A stretch of 10,843 nt of DNA from Cytophagaceae bacterium (GCA_027485075.1 JAIXRT010000064.1:1-10843); one strand, 5' to 3'. Shown: positions 1 through 7,494, counted from the first letter of the stretch. Program-made: numbers and translations. Notes: a model not told the origin generated them from the letters alone.

Positions 1-228
1 AAATCAATAAAATGGATAAAATGAATATTTTCTTAAGCTATTTTCATTCCAATTGATTGAAATAATTTAGATAATTAATCTTATTTATTAACACATTTAG
101 ATATTCAGTCTTTATTTGATTCAATTTATCGAACTTTATAGGTTTTTAGTCTAAATCGGGGCTGTACTCATTTTTGCTTCCTAGTATAAATTAATTTAGT
201 TTTACGTCCTAATTAGCACACAAACCCC
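1..228. other. AT-rich upstream region without a supported gene
   Basis: This stretch is very AT-rich and holds no open frame that looks like a gene. The only small ATG frame noted (12-56, 14 codons) has no recognisable features and is not rich in leucine codons, so there is no sign of a leucine attenuator leader. No clear hairpin followed by a T-run was seen that would terminate a gene lying to the left. It most likely contains the promoter and 5' leader of leuA. Confidence 0.6.
169..176 (+). promoter_or_regulatory. possible -7 promoter element of leuA
   Basis: CATTTTTG followed by C resembles the Bacteroidota -7 consensus TAnnTTTG, with one mismatch at the first base. Transcription would begin near 182 and leave a leader of roughly 45 nt before the ATG at 229. 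No clear TTTG -33 element is present at the usual distance, so this is a weak prediction. Confidence 0.3.
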
Positions 229-1368
229 ATGAGTAATCGCATTCAGATTTTTGATACTACACTTCGTGACGGAGAACAAGTACCCGGTTGTCAATTAAAC
301 CGTGAGGAAAAAGTTGAAGTGGCTAAAGAACTCGAAAAGTTGGGTGTTGATATCATTGAAGCGGGTTTCCCCATTTCTTCTCCCGGTGATTTTGCTTCGG
401 TCAAAGCCATAGCAGAGTCTGTCATTGAGCCTACTGTTTGTGCGTTGACTCGTGCCAAAAAAGAAGATATTGATGCCGCTGTGGATGCGCTGAAGTCAGC
501 CCGCAGACCTCGAATTCATACGGGAATCGGAGCCTCAGACGTTCACATTAAACATAAATTTAACTCAACTCGGGAAGAAATTATTGAGCGCGGGGTATGG
601 GCTGTAAAATATGCCAAATCCTTCGTCGAAGATGTTGAATTTTTTGCGGAAGATGCCGGTCGGGCCGATTTACCTTTCCTGGCTAAATTAACCTCTGAAG
701 TAATTAAGGCGGGTGCTACGGTGGTGAATTTACCTGATACCACGGGTTATTTGTTGCCCAATCAAATGTATGATCGTATTACCTATTTATATGAACATGT
801 AGATAATATTCACCAGGCTACAATCTCCATGCACAATCACAATGACTTAGGCTTAGCGACCGCAAATACCATTGCTGGTATTCAAGCGGGTGCACGTCAA
901 GTCGAGGTGACCATCAACGGTATCGGTGAACGTGCTGGAAATACCTCTTTGGAGGAAGTTGCCATGATTTTAAATGTGCATAAAGATTTAGGATTTAGTA
1001 CGGGTATTAATCCGAAGTATTTGTACCCAACAAGTTGTTTGGTGTCGAATTTGATGGGAATGCCGGTGCAGGCCAACAAAGCTGTTGTGGGTGCTAATGC
1101 TTTTGCTCATTCATCAGGAATTCATCAGGATGGATTTTTGAAGCATGCGCAGAATTATGAAATCATGAATCCAGAGGATGTGGGTGTTCCTTCGTCGGCC
1201 ATTTTATTAACCTCCCGCTCCGGTCGGGCAGCCTTGCGTCACCGCCTCAATATATTAGGATTTGATTTTGAAAAACCTGAATTGGACAAAATATACACAC
1301 GTTTCTTATTAATGGCAGACGCACGTAAGATGATTCATGATGAAGATCTGAAAGAGTTAGTTGGTTAA
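229..1368 (+). CDS. leuA: 2-isopropylmalate synthase, short form (leucine biosynthesis)
   Basis: This enzyme condenses acetyl-CoA with 2-oxoisovalerate to give 2-isopropylmalate, the first committed step of leucine synthesis in the cytoplasm. The 379-aa protein has the HMGL-like TIM-barrel signature LRDGEQ (residues 12-17, catalytic Arg13, metal ligand Asp14), the HNHNDLG motif (202-208, metal-binding His202 and His204), NGIGERAGN (230-238) and HSSGIHQDG (294-302). The stretch around NPEDVG...TSRSGRAALRHR (314-339) matches the LeuA linker region rather than homocitrate or citramalate synthases. It ends where E. coli LeuA, recalled from memory, goes on for over 100 residues, so the C-terminal regulatory/dimer domain that binds leucine is absent. 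An intrinsic terminator follows within 11 bp, so the short end looks genuine and not a frameshift. No other leu gene lies downstream. Confidence 0.93.
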   Translation: MSNRIQIFDTTLRDGEQVPGCQLNREEKVEVAKELEKLGVDIIEAGFPISSPGDFASVKAIAESVIEPTVCALTRAKKEDIDAAVDALKSARRPRIHTGIGASDVHIKHKFNSTREEIIERGVWAVKYAKSFVEDVEFFAEDAGRADLPFLAKLTSEVIKAGATVVNLPDTTGYLLPNQMYDRITYLYEHVDNIHQATISMHNHNDLGLATANTIAGIQAGARQVEVTINGIGERAGNTSLEEVAMILNVHKDLGFSTGINPKYLYPTSCLVSNLMGMPVQANKAVVGANAFAHSSGIHQDGFLKHAQNYEIMNPEDVGVPSSAILLTSRSGRAALRHRLNILGFDFEKPELDKIYTRFLLMADARKMIHDEDLKELVG

Positions 1369-1378
1369 TCAACCATCC

Positions 1379-1404
1379 AAGGGACACGCAAGTGTCCCTT
1401 TTTT
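1379..1404 (+). terminator. intrinsic terminator after leuA
   Basis: A perfect stem, GGGACAC (1381-1387) with GTGTCCC (1392-1398), extended by AA/TT at its base, closes a GCAA tetraloop (1388-1391) and is followed by six T residues (1399-1404). It ends leuA transcription. The T-run overlaps the stop codon of the convergent mscS gene. On the minus strand no T-run follows the stem, so it should act mainly on leuA. Confidence 0.93.
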
Positions 1405-2473
1405 ATTTTACGCTACTGGCCAATTTGATTTGATTGGCCTCTAGAATTTGTAGAATGCGTAAATTAATTTCTTGTTTCACAAGCTGGAATTTAGCGAAGT
1501 CTTTCGTTTGCACGAAGTAGGTTACACTGATTTCCAGTGCGTACAAGCCAAATCCCTCAAAAACAACTTTAGGTGCTTTCTTTTTACAAAGCGTATCCTC
1601 GAGAATAGTTTTTTCGATGGCCGCTATGGCCGACTCAATCTGAGTAGTTTTCGTATCTAGGTCACAAGTTAAGGTGTATTTGGCCCGACGGAATTCGCGA
1701 TCAGTCATGTTTTCTAGGGACTGCGAAGTTAGCAATCGGTTAGGTATGACAATCAAATTGCCATCCACTCCGCGCAGTCGGGTACTTCGGAAACCAATTT
1801 TTTCAATGTCTCCTGAAATAGTTCCTACCTGGATGCTGTCGCCCACAACAAAAGGGAGATCCAAAAATATAGTGAACGAGGCAAATAGGTTTTCAAGTGT
1901 TTCCCGAGCCGCTAAAGCCAGCGCCAAACCTCCTAAGCCAAGCCCGGTAATTAAGGCTACGACATCCACCTCGAAGACACGTCCAAGTAAAACAAAGGTG
2001 GCACCTGTCATAATAAAGACAAGTGAAAGATCGTTTAAAAAGGGAATAAACTGTTGTTTTGCTTTCTCACCTACCCCTTGCCATTTCTCCTGAGCAACCA
2101 AAATTCCCACTTTCATGAGGCGAATAATGACCCAGGTAATCGAGATAATTAGGATCGTTTCAAATACTTTTTGGAGGACAAATAATAGGCCAAAATTATC
2201 AATAGAGGCAATATGCCAGGATTGAGGTATATGTAAATTTTGGGAAGCTAGATATAAGAAAACCCAGAAGAGTAGTAATTCAAACGGCTTGCGAAGCAAC
2301 TGAATACAGTCTTGAATGGATACCGATTCCACTGGGATAAATCGATAGACAATTTTAGAAAATGAATTGGAGAAAAACCGGCGGAAAAGAATGCCTAAGA
2401 TCAAGACACTGAAAAATGCGATTAAATCAAACGCTGAATTTTCTAGCCAAACCCATTCGTGAAGTCTATCCAT
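1403..2473 (-). CDS. MscS-family mechanosensitive ion channel
   Basis: This is a predicted inner-membrane channel that opens under membrane tension and releases solutes during osmotic downshock. The 356-aa protein has hydrophobic segments near residues 14-30, 63-79, 94-120, 149-167 and 169-190. The last is the Gly/Ala-rich pore helix of the family (ITGLGLGGLALALAAR, 175-190). It is followed by the beta-domain motif with FLDLPFVVGDSIQVG (203-217) and by IVIPNRLL (241-248), both typical of MscS. The ATG at 2473 is chosen over an in-frame TTG nine codons upstream (2500), because that TTG lies inside a consensus TATATTTG promoter element. With about five membrane segments it is larger than the three-segment E. 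coli MscS. Its 3' end meets the leuA terminator. The family is clear; the exact subfamily and any ion preference are not. Confidence 0.9.
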   Translation of the reverse strand: MDRLHEWVWLENSAFDLIAFFSVLILGILFRRFFSNSFSKIVYRFIPVESVSIQDCIQLLRKPFELLLFWVFLYLASQNLHIPQSWHIASIDNFGLLFVLQKVFETILIISITWVIIRLMKVGILVAQEKWQGVGEKAKQQFIPFLNDLSLVFIMTGATFVLLGRVFEVDVVALITGLGLGGLALALAARETLENLFASFTIFLDLPFVVGDSIQVGTISGDIEKIGFRSTRLRGVDGNLIVIPNRLLTSQSLENMTDREFRRAKYTLTCDLDTKTTQIESAIAAIEKTILEDTLCKKKAPKVVFEGFGLYALEISVTYFVQTKDFAKFQLVKQEINLRILQILEANQIKLASSVK

Positions 2474-2497
2474 CGATCTGCAAACAAAATATGATTT

Positions 2498-2505
2498 CAA
2501 ATATA
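2498..2505 (-). promoter_or_regulatory. -7 promoter element of the mscS gene
   Basis: Read on the minus strand this is TATATTTG, an exact match to the Bacteroidota -7 consensus TAnnTTTG. Transcription would start near 2491, giving a leader of about 18 nt before the ATG at 2473. No clear -33 TTTG is seen upstream. The element overlaps the alternative TTG codon and so rules it out as a start. Confidence 0.6.
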
Positions 2506-2538
2506 GCTAATATCTTATTCGATTATGAAAAAAATTAC

Positions 2539-2546
2539 GACCTTTG
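2539..2546 (+). promoter_or_regulatory. probable -7 promoter element of the barrel protein-lptC operon
   Basis: GACCTTTG followed by CA matches TAnnTTTG except for the first base, and the downstream C is also usual. A start near 2552 would leave a leader of about 32 nt before the ATG at 2585. The -33 element is not recognisable. This site lies downstream of the in-frame ATG at 2525, so it argues for the shorter protein. It is divergent from the mscS promoter. Confidence 0.5.
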
Positions 2547-2584
2547 CAGACTTGAATTATATACTAGAGCCGATTTTTAACCGC

Positions 2585-3904
2585 ATGATTTACAAGCAAT
2601 TGATTTATACCCAACAATCCCCAAAGGCTCTTCGAGTATTTTTTTGTACCGTTATTTGTCTTTTATTGGGCATTTTTCAAGTAACTAAGGCGCAAACTAT
2701 TGTTAATTCCCCACTTTCCTACATTGGAATGGGTGAGTTATATACGCCAGAAACCCCGTCAAATTCCATGATGGGAGGTATAGGTATCTCAAATTCGAAC
2801 GGTATTTATTCCAATCAGATGAATCCTGCACTCTTAGCGCGTAACCGATATACGGTTTTAGAGGCTGGCATCAACTTAGAGTTGAAAAATATGCAGGATT
2901 ATCGGCAGCGCCAACAAGTCCTCGGCGGTAATTATCAATCTTTCAATTTAACCTTGCCCATGTCGAATCGCTGGACCATGTCTTTTGGGATTCGCCCACA
3001 TTCAAATGTTAACTACGAGACTAAGTCGTACCGCCGCTTAAATGTGTTGGGGGTAGATAGTTTAATTTATGGATACAAAGGAACGGGTGGTGTGAGTAAG
3101 TTGTCCATGAGTCATGGTGTCCGCATTGCGAAGGAATTGTACGTCGGCATTGAGGCAGCCTATCTATTCGGTTCAGTTTCTCGTCAGGTATCTACACAAA
3201 ATTTATCGGATGGACAATTTTATAAGATCCAACTAGAAAATGCGACGCGTTACTCTGACTTTTCATTCAAAGCCGGTGTGGCATATCGTCAGCTAATTAA
3301 GAAGGATCTTTTTTTAAATGTGGGTGCTACACTTGATTTAACGAATCAATTAGGAGCTACGAATTTACGTCGGTTTGCCACTTTGGATTTGACTGGCATG
3401 AATTTGATTAATGCGGATACGCTAGAGAAAGAAACAAAATTCAAGCAAAATATCCCAGTCTCTCAGCGTTTTGGAATTAGTTTAGAACGTCCTGCGTATT
3501 GGATGGTGGGTGTTGATTACTCACGGACAAATTGGACATCCATTGAAAATAATTTAGGCCGTTCGACCAAATTACCTACGACGTCTACGGTTGCTTTTGG
3601 CGCGGAATATACCCCAGATTTTGAGTCTATTTCAAGCTTTTTCAAGCGAACAACCTACCGAATTGGTTATAGTTATTCAACTACACCCTATGATTTTGCA
3701 GGAAATGGCCGTTTTGCTAAAGACCAATTTGTCAGTGGAGGATTTGCCTTCCCATTACGTAATTTCTTGAATTACATTAACGTTTCCTATCAATTCGGAC
3801 GTAGAGGTTTATTGGCCGACAACGCCTTGGAGGAACAATATCAACGGGTTGTTATTGGCTTAACGCTAGGGGATGCTTGGTTCCAAAAAATCAAATTAAA
3901 CTAG
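2585..3904 (+). CDS. putative outer-membrane beta-barrel protein, encoded next to lptC
   Basis: I do not recognise a named gene here. The 439-aa product starts with a signal peptide whose hydrophobic core covers about residues 18-33 and which probably ends at TKA/Q (36/37), as is common in Bacteroidota. The mature part is rich in alternating aromatic and polar residues, with repeated short strands such as YVGIEAAYLFG and FSFKAGVAYRQL, and it ends with strand-like VVIGLTLGDAWF. This is the look of a FadL/PorV-like outer-membrane barrel. The N-terminal part (SPLSYIGMGEL, then GGIGIS and NQMNPALLA) resembles conserved Bacteroidota outer-membrane proteins. The ATG at 2585 is preferred over 2525 because a promoter-like element lies between them and because the shorter form starts close to the signal peptide. 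Only 10 bp separate it from lptC, so they are probably one operon. A role in lipid or LPS transport is inferred from context only. Confidence 0.65.
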   Translation: MIYKQLIYTQQSPKALRVFFCTVICLLLGIFQVTKAQTIVNSPLSYIGMGELYTPETPSNSMMGGIGISNSNGIYSNQMNPALLARNRYTVLEAGINLELKNMQDYRQRQQVLGGNYQSFNLTLPMSNRWTMSFGIRPHSNVNYETKSYRRLNVLGVDSLIYGYKGTGGVSKLSMSHGVRIAKELYVGIEAAYLFGSVSRQVSTQNLSDGQFYKIQLENATRYSDFSFKAGVAYRQLIKKDLFLNVGATLDLTNQLGATNLRRFATLDLTGMNLINADTLEKETKFKQNIPVSQRFGISLERPAYWMVGVDYSRTNWTSIENNLGRSTKLPTTSTVAFGAEYTPDFESISSFFKRTTYRIGYSYSTTPYDFAGNGRFAKDQFVSGGFAFPLRNFLNYINVSYQFGRRGLLADNALEEQYQRVVIGLTLGDAWFQKIKLN

Positions 3905-3914
3905 TCTCGTTTCC

Positions 3915-4457
3915 ATGCGCCAGCTTCGAATCATTTCTTTGTTCGGTTGGGCCTTTATCTTACTGGCATGCAGTGAAGAAAAAAAGGAGCGTAATCTAGT
4001 TTTCAAAGGACCTAAATCAGAGCTTTCGGGCATAGATATGATCTATTCAGATTCTGCACGTGCTATTGTTCGCATGGTTACAGAAAGCCAAATTACCACT
4101 CCATCTGAAGATCGAGTTTATCCAAAGGAAATGAAACTTTGGTTTTATGATAAATTAGGTAATGTTACCACCTTGATTCGTGGGGATTCTGCTCATTTTT
4201 TTCGCCAAACGAATTCATACAGATTAATGGGTCACGTAGTGATCAATAATCAGTTGAAGGGGGAATTGATCAAAACGGATGAATTTACCTGGTTGCCTAG
4301 TGAAAAACGTATTTTTACCACGAAGCCTGTATCTATCAAAACTCGTACGGACATTATCCATGGCGTGGGCCTCGATGCCGCCCAAGATTTCTCGACCTAT
4401 TCATTACGTCAAGTAACCAATTCCCTACTGACGGTAGATGAATTGCCTGCTAATTAA
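3915..4457 (+). CDS. lptC: LptC-like LPS export protein (lipoprotein)
   Basis: This is likely the periplasmic LptC component, which passes lipopolysaccharide from the inner-membrane LptBFG transporter towards LptA and the outer membrane. The 180-aa product has an N-terminal hydrophobic segment ending in a lipobox-like LLAC (Cys19), so the Bacteroidota form may be lipid-anchored. Most of the remainder is a string of short beta strands with alternating pattern: KMIYSDSARAIVRMV-type repeats, then MKLWFYDKLGNVTTLIRGDSAHFF and YRLMGHVVINNQ. This is typical of the LptA/LptC jellyroll (OstA-like) fold, in which 'DSA...GHV' segments recur. Length is close to the usual 180-200 aa. It follows the putative barrel gene by 10 bp. 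The last 8 bp overlap the end of the convergent cytochrome c gene. The assignment rests on fold-like pattern and context. Confidence 0.78.
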   Translation: MRQLRIISLFGWAFILLACSEEKKERNLVFKGPKSELSGIDMIYSDSARAIVRMVTESQITTPSEDRVYPKEMKLWFYDKLGNVTTLIRGDSAHFFRQTNSYRLMGHVVINNQLKGELIKTDEFTWLPSEKRIFTTKPVSIKTRTDIIHGVGLDAAQDFSTYSLRQVTNSLLTVDELPAN

Positions 4458-4824
4458 TTCCTTTTAAGACTATTCGGGTCGAATCAAACGAAAAGGTTTG
4501 TTCATTTTTTCCCCATTCATGCCGCATAAATGTGATTATCTCAGCAATGTCGATGGCCTGTAATTTTGGGTTGGCCGGCATATAACCTGTAGCTGATTTG
4601 CGTCCTTGTTTGATCAGTCGAGCTAGTTCAGGAGCTGAAAGCGTACTTTTTGAGATGGCCGGATACAAATTTCGTAGACCTTGACCGTTGGATTGATGGC
4701 AATTCGCACAATTATTTTCATATTGAATTCGGCCCTCGATGACATATTGCTCATGTAGAATTTCTTCTTTGGACTGACAAGCAAATAAACTTAAAGCCAA
4801 AGCGGCTAGCAAAAATGACTTCAT
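4450..4824 (-). CDS. c-type cytochrome lipoprotein
   Basis: This is a small monoheme electron carrier, probably periplasmic and membrane-anchored. The 124-aa product has a signal sequence with lipobox LFAC (lipidated Cys16), a single heme-binding CANCH (residues 39-43) and a downstream YMP (Met82 as likely axial ligand). It ends with a helix IDIAEIITFMRHEW (91-104) typical of class I cytochrome c. The short segment around NGQGLRNLYPAI is the usual loop after the heme motif. It is the last gene of the recN-lipoprotein-SCO-cytochrome operon, beginning one base after the SCO stop codon, which points to translational coupling. The partner oxidase or reductase is not encoded in the window. It may deliver electrons to a terminal oxidase assembled with the help of the neighbouring SCO protein, but that is inference. 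Confidence 0.9.
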   Translation of the reverse strand: MKSFLLAALALSLFACQSKEEILHEQYVIEGRIQYENNCANCHQSNGQGLRNLYPAISKSTLSAPELARLIKQGRKSATGYMPANPKLQAIDIAEIITFMRHEWGKNEQTFSFDSTRIVLKGIN

Positions 4825-4825
4825 G

Positions 4826-5446
4826 TTAGTTTGTTTTTAGTAAGATTTCTAAATCTTCGATCAGGTGATTAACCTCATCTTCCTTTGTTCCATCATATAT
4901 GCCACGAATATGACGCTGCTTATCTACTAAGATAAAAGCTCCGCTGTGCACAAATCCGCCAACTTCATTTTTGTCTTCTTGGGCAGTTACCATGTAGCTT
5001 TTTTCGCCTAAGGTATAAATCGCTTGCTTGTCTCCCGTTACCATATTCCAGCGGGGAGCTTGAACTTGCAAGCGATTCGCATATTTTTTCAAAACATATG
5101 GTCTGTCAAATGCTGGATCGATCGTATGTGAAAGAATCCGAATTTGATCGTTGTCCGCGTATCTTTCATAAAGACGCACTAATTGCGTTTTCATTTTCGG
5201 GCAGATCGTCGGACAGGAGGTAAAAAAGAAATCAGCGATGTAAATTTTACCTGCCATATCTTTTTCGCTCACCCAAACAGAATCCTGATTAAGAAATTTG
5301 AATGGAGGTATTTGGTGATACACCGTGTCTGTTTTACCATCTACAACCCGGGTTTCATGCTTTCCAAGGTAGGGGAGCTTTTTGTCCTGCGTGCAACTGA
5401 AAACTAGTAGTGCGAAACTAACGAGATAAATAAGTTTGTGCGGCAT
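4826..5446 (-). CDS. SCO1/SenC-family copper chaperone (lipoprotein)
   Basis: SCO proteins have a thioredoxin fold and deliver or reduce copper for the CuA centre of cytochrome c oxidase, and act as periplasmic thiol-redox proteins. The 206-aa product has lipobox VFSC (Cys18), the copper-binding motif CPTIC (Cys78 and Cys82) after DFFFTS, and the conserved third ligand His167 in FVHSGAFILVD (165-175), followed by the family ending IRGIYDGT (180-187). HTIDPAFDRP (107-116) is also typical. All three metal ligands are therefore present. The ATG at 5446 lies inside the 3' end of the upstream lipoprotein gene (29-bp overlap), and the stop is one base from the cytochrome c start, so the three genes look co-transcribed. 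No oxidase genes are nearby, so the client is not visible. Confidence 0.93.
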   Translation of the reverse strand: MPHKLIYLVSFALLVFSCTQDKKLPYLGKHETRVVDGKTDTVYHQIPPFKFLNQDSVWVSEKDMAGKIYIADFFFTSCPTICPKMKTQLVRLYERYADNDQIRILSHTIDPAFDRPYVLKKYANRLQVQAPRWNMVTGDKQAIYTLGEKSYMVTAQEDKNEVGGFVHSGAFILVDKQRHIRGIYDGTKEDEVNHLIEDLEILLKTN

Positions 5447-5810
5447 GTAGACTTGAGTCTGTTGATGATTTTAGGCTGGTCAAAGCGGAATATTGTGCTT
5501 GGAGATAAGAAACCTTATCACCAGCGGCCATTTTGGATAGGCTGTCTATCGAAAATTGATGCATCCAATCCATCATGGATTGGTCTGCTTTACCTAGGGC
5601 ATAAATTAATTGCTTGACATGAACAGAATCTTCTCCGCGCGATAGGCTGTCTAAAGAAGATTTCAATGAAACTAATTGTTCCGTCTTGGGCATTAAGTTG
5701 TCGTGTAGTTGGAGTACTTTTTCTTGCAATTCCGTACTTAATTTTTCTTCTGCAGTGGAACATCCAAACCCCGTAATGAGGATAAATAATGTAAATATTT
5801 TTTTAGTCAT
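5418..5810 (-). CDS. small uncharacterised lipoprotein with His/Met motifs
   Basis: I cannot name this gene. The 130-aa product has a signal peptide ending in lipobox GFGC (Cys17) and a mature part that is almost wholly helical and polar, probably a small helical bundle. Two motifs stand out: HDNLMPK (residues 36-42) and MMDWMHQF (79-86), where His, Met and Trp are grouped as in periplasmic copper-handling proteins. I recall similar sequences in Bacteroidota annotated only as hypothetical or 'viral A-type inclusion' proteins. The ATG at 5810 is chosen because it makes a tight overlap (8 bp) with the recN stop and places the signal peptide at the N-terminus; an ATG at 5819 adds only three residues. 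The 3' end overlaps the SCO start by 29 bp. A role linked to SCO or copper is inferred from position and motifs. Confidence 0.75.
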   Translation of the reverse strand: MTKKIFTLFILITGFGCSTAEEKLSTELQEKVLQLHDNLMPKTEQLVSLKSSLDSLSRGEDSVHVKQLIYALGKADQSMMDWMHQFSIDSLSKMAAGDKVSYLQAQYSALTSLKSSTDSSLHAAQTYLSR

Positions 5811-7467
5811 GGTTAGCATGAATTAGTTTTCTAACGTTTTCTTTCAGTTCAAGATACCCTTTACTTCCACCAATCATCTTGGCGATTTCATCTACCCGAT
5901 CCTCTCCACTCAGCTCGCGTAGGCTCGATACCGTTTTTTCACCAGCATGATCTTTATAAACAAACCAATGATGCGCCCCAGCAGCAGCAATTTGTGGGAG
6001 GTGGGTAATCGCGATGATTTGGTGGGAGCGACTCATTTGCGTCAACATTTGACCAATTTTTATCGCAATTTCACCAGAAACGCCGGTATCAATTTCATCA
6101 AGTATCAGTGTAGGCATCGCACGCTTTTCGGCCAATAAATGTTTGATCGAAAGCATGAGTCGGCTCATTTCACCACCCGATGCAATTTGTCTAAATGGCT
6201 TAGGAGCTAATCCTTTATTTGCTGAAAACAACAGCTGTACTTTGTCTATACCAGAAATCTGTAATTCTTGTTCACGTAGTTCCCAAGCAAGTGTCGCGTT
6301 TGGAATTCCGAGTGCATGGAGTGATTCTGCCAGTTTTTGTGTGATAGTCTCGTACACTTCATGCCGGCTAGTTTGTAATATTGCTGCCTGATTTTCAGCG
6401 ATTTTTAAACTAGATGCCACTTCTTTTTCGGCAAGAGCAAGTGCTTCATCGACATTTGCGTGACCTGAAATTTGGGCATCAATAGCGTCACGTAACTCAA
6501 TTAAGTCATGAATCTCACGTACTTGATACTTTTGAAGTAGTCGATTGAGTAGGTCGAGTCGCTGTTGCGATTGGGCTAATTCATTGGGGTCAGACTGAAA
6601 ATTTTCCGCCTCCCGTTCAATTTCATTAGCTAGGTCTTTGGTTTCTAACCAAATTGATTCTAATCTATTTTTCCAGCTAGCATAATCCTCACCAAATTTG
6701 CTTAGTGCATTGACTTGTTGCAATGCCGCACGCATTTGTTCCACAGTAGACATGTCTGTGGTGCTCATGAAGTTAGCAAGCTGAGCTAATCTTTCATGAA
6801 TAAGTTCAGCATTTTGTCCTTTCTCTACGTGTGAACGAAGTGATTCGTACTCGTTAACTGCTAGTTTGGCGTCAGTTAATTCTTGGAATTGGAATTGCAA
6901 AAAATCGAGTCCCTGAGTCCCCTCTGCTGCTTTCTTTTGAAGCGAATGCAGGTTTTTGATGGCTTGGGAGTAGGCGCGAAAGGCACGTTGGTATGCTGTT
7001 TTTACAGCCTGATTTTGAGCAAAGCTATCGACTAATTCAAGGGTAAAGTCTGCATTAGCCAGCCACCAAGTGTCTTGTTGGGAATGAATATCCACCAACT
7101 CCTGACCAATTTTTTTCAGTGAATCTAAATTAACTGGACTGTCATTTACGAAGGTGCGTGATTTTCCTTGTGGGTTAATCTCTCGCCTAATTAGGCAAGG
7201 TTCCTCAAAGTCGATTCCTTCCTCTTCAAAAATTTGATGTATATGTGGGTAGGGTGCGACAGAAAAAGTACCCTCTATGATGCATTTTTTAGCTGGATCA
7301 AAGAGTGATTTTCCGTCAGAACGTGCACCCATGAGGAGTGATATTGCGCCTAGTAAAATGGATTTTCCAGCACCTGTTTCCCCTGTGATTACACTCAAAC
7401 CTTCAGATAGGCTCAAATCAATTGAGTCTATTAGGGCATAGTTCTGAATGTGCAGGTGTTTAAGCAT
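5803..7467 (-). CDS. recN: DNA repair ATPase RecN
   Basis: RecN is a cytoplasmic SMC-like ATPase that helps repair DNA double-strand breaks by holding broken ends or sister chromosomes together. The 554-aa protein starts MLKHLHIQNYALID, the usual RecN opening. It carries Walker A GETGAGKS (29-36), a long central region predicted to form a coiled coil (about 150-380), the ABC signature ASGGEMSR (429-436), Walker B LILDEID (454-460) and a His-loop AITH (486-489). Length is normal for RecN. The open frame continues upstream to 7629, but that extension crosses the sucD start and the promoter region, and the added residues look unlike RecN, so the ATG at 7467 is used. It is first in an operon with a lipoprotein, SCO and cytochrome c genes, an odd pairing with respiration genes. 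No LexA-like box was recognised. Confidence 0.96.
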   Translation of the reverse strand: MLKHLHIQNYALIDSIDLSLSEGLSVITGETGAGKSILLGAISLLMGARSDGKSLFDPAKKCIIEGTFSVAPYPHIHQIFEEEGIDFEEPCLIRREINPQGKSRTFVNDSPVNLDSLKKIGQELVDIHSQQDTWWLANADFTLELVDSFAQNQAVKTAYQRAFRAYSQAIKNLHSLQKKAAEGTQGLDFLQFQFQELTDAKLAVNEYESLRSHVEKGQNAELIHERLAQLANFMSTTDMSTVEQMRAALQQVNALSKFGEDYASWKNRLESIWLETKDLANEIEREAENFQSDPNELAQSQQRLDLLNRLLQKYQVREIHDLIELRDAIDAQISGHANVDEALALAEKEVASSLKIAENQAAILQTSRHEVYETITQKLAESLHALGIPNATLAWELREQELQISGIDKVQLLFSANKGLAPKPFRQIASGGEMSRLMLSIKHLLAEKRAMPTLILDEIDTGVSGEIAIKIGQMLTQMSRSHQIIAITHLPQIAAAGAHHWFVYKDHAGEKTVSSLRELSGEDRVDEIAKMIGGSKGYLELKENVRKLIHANHD

Positions 7468-7494
7468 GAAAAGGATTCCGAATTCGAATTTACA

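Noticed and set aside
12..56. 14-codon ATG frame that might be a leader peptide for leuA attenuation
   Set aside because: It has one leucine codon only, no paired terminator/antiterminator hairpins follow, and it lies upstream of the best candidate promoter.
1369..1402. leuA terminator acting in both directions
   Set aside because: On the minus strand the stem is followed by mixed sequence without a T-run, so efficient termination of mscS is not supported.
1674..2093. 139-codon open frame on the plus strand opposite mscS
   Set aside because: It is antisense to a clear MscS domain, is rich in Ser/Pro/Lys as expected from a shadow frame, and has no promoter or family resemblance.
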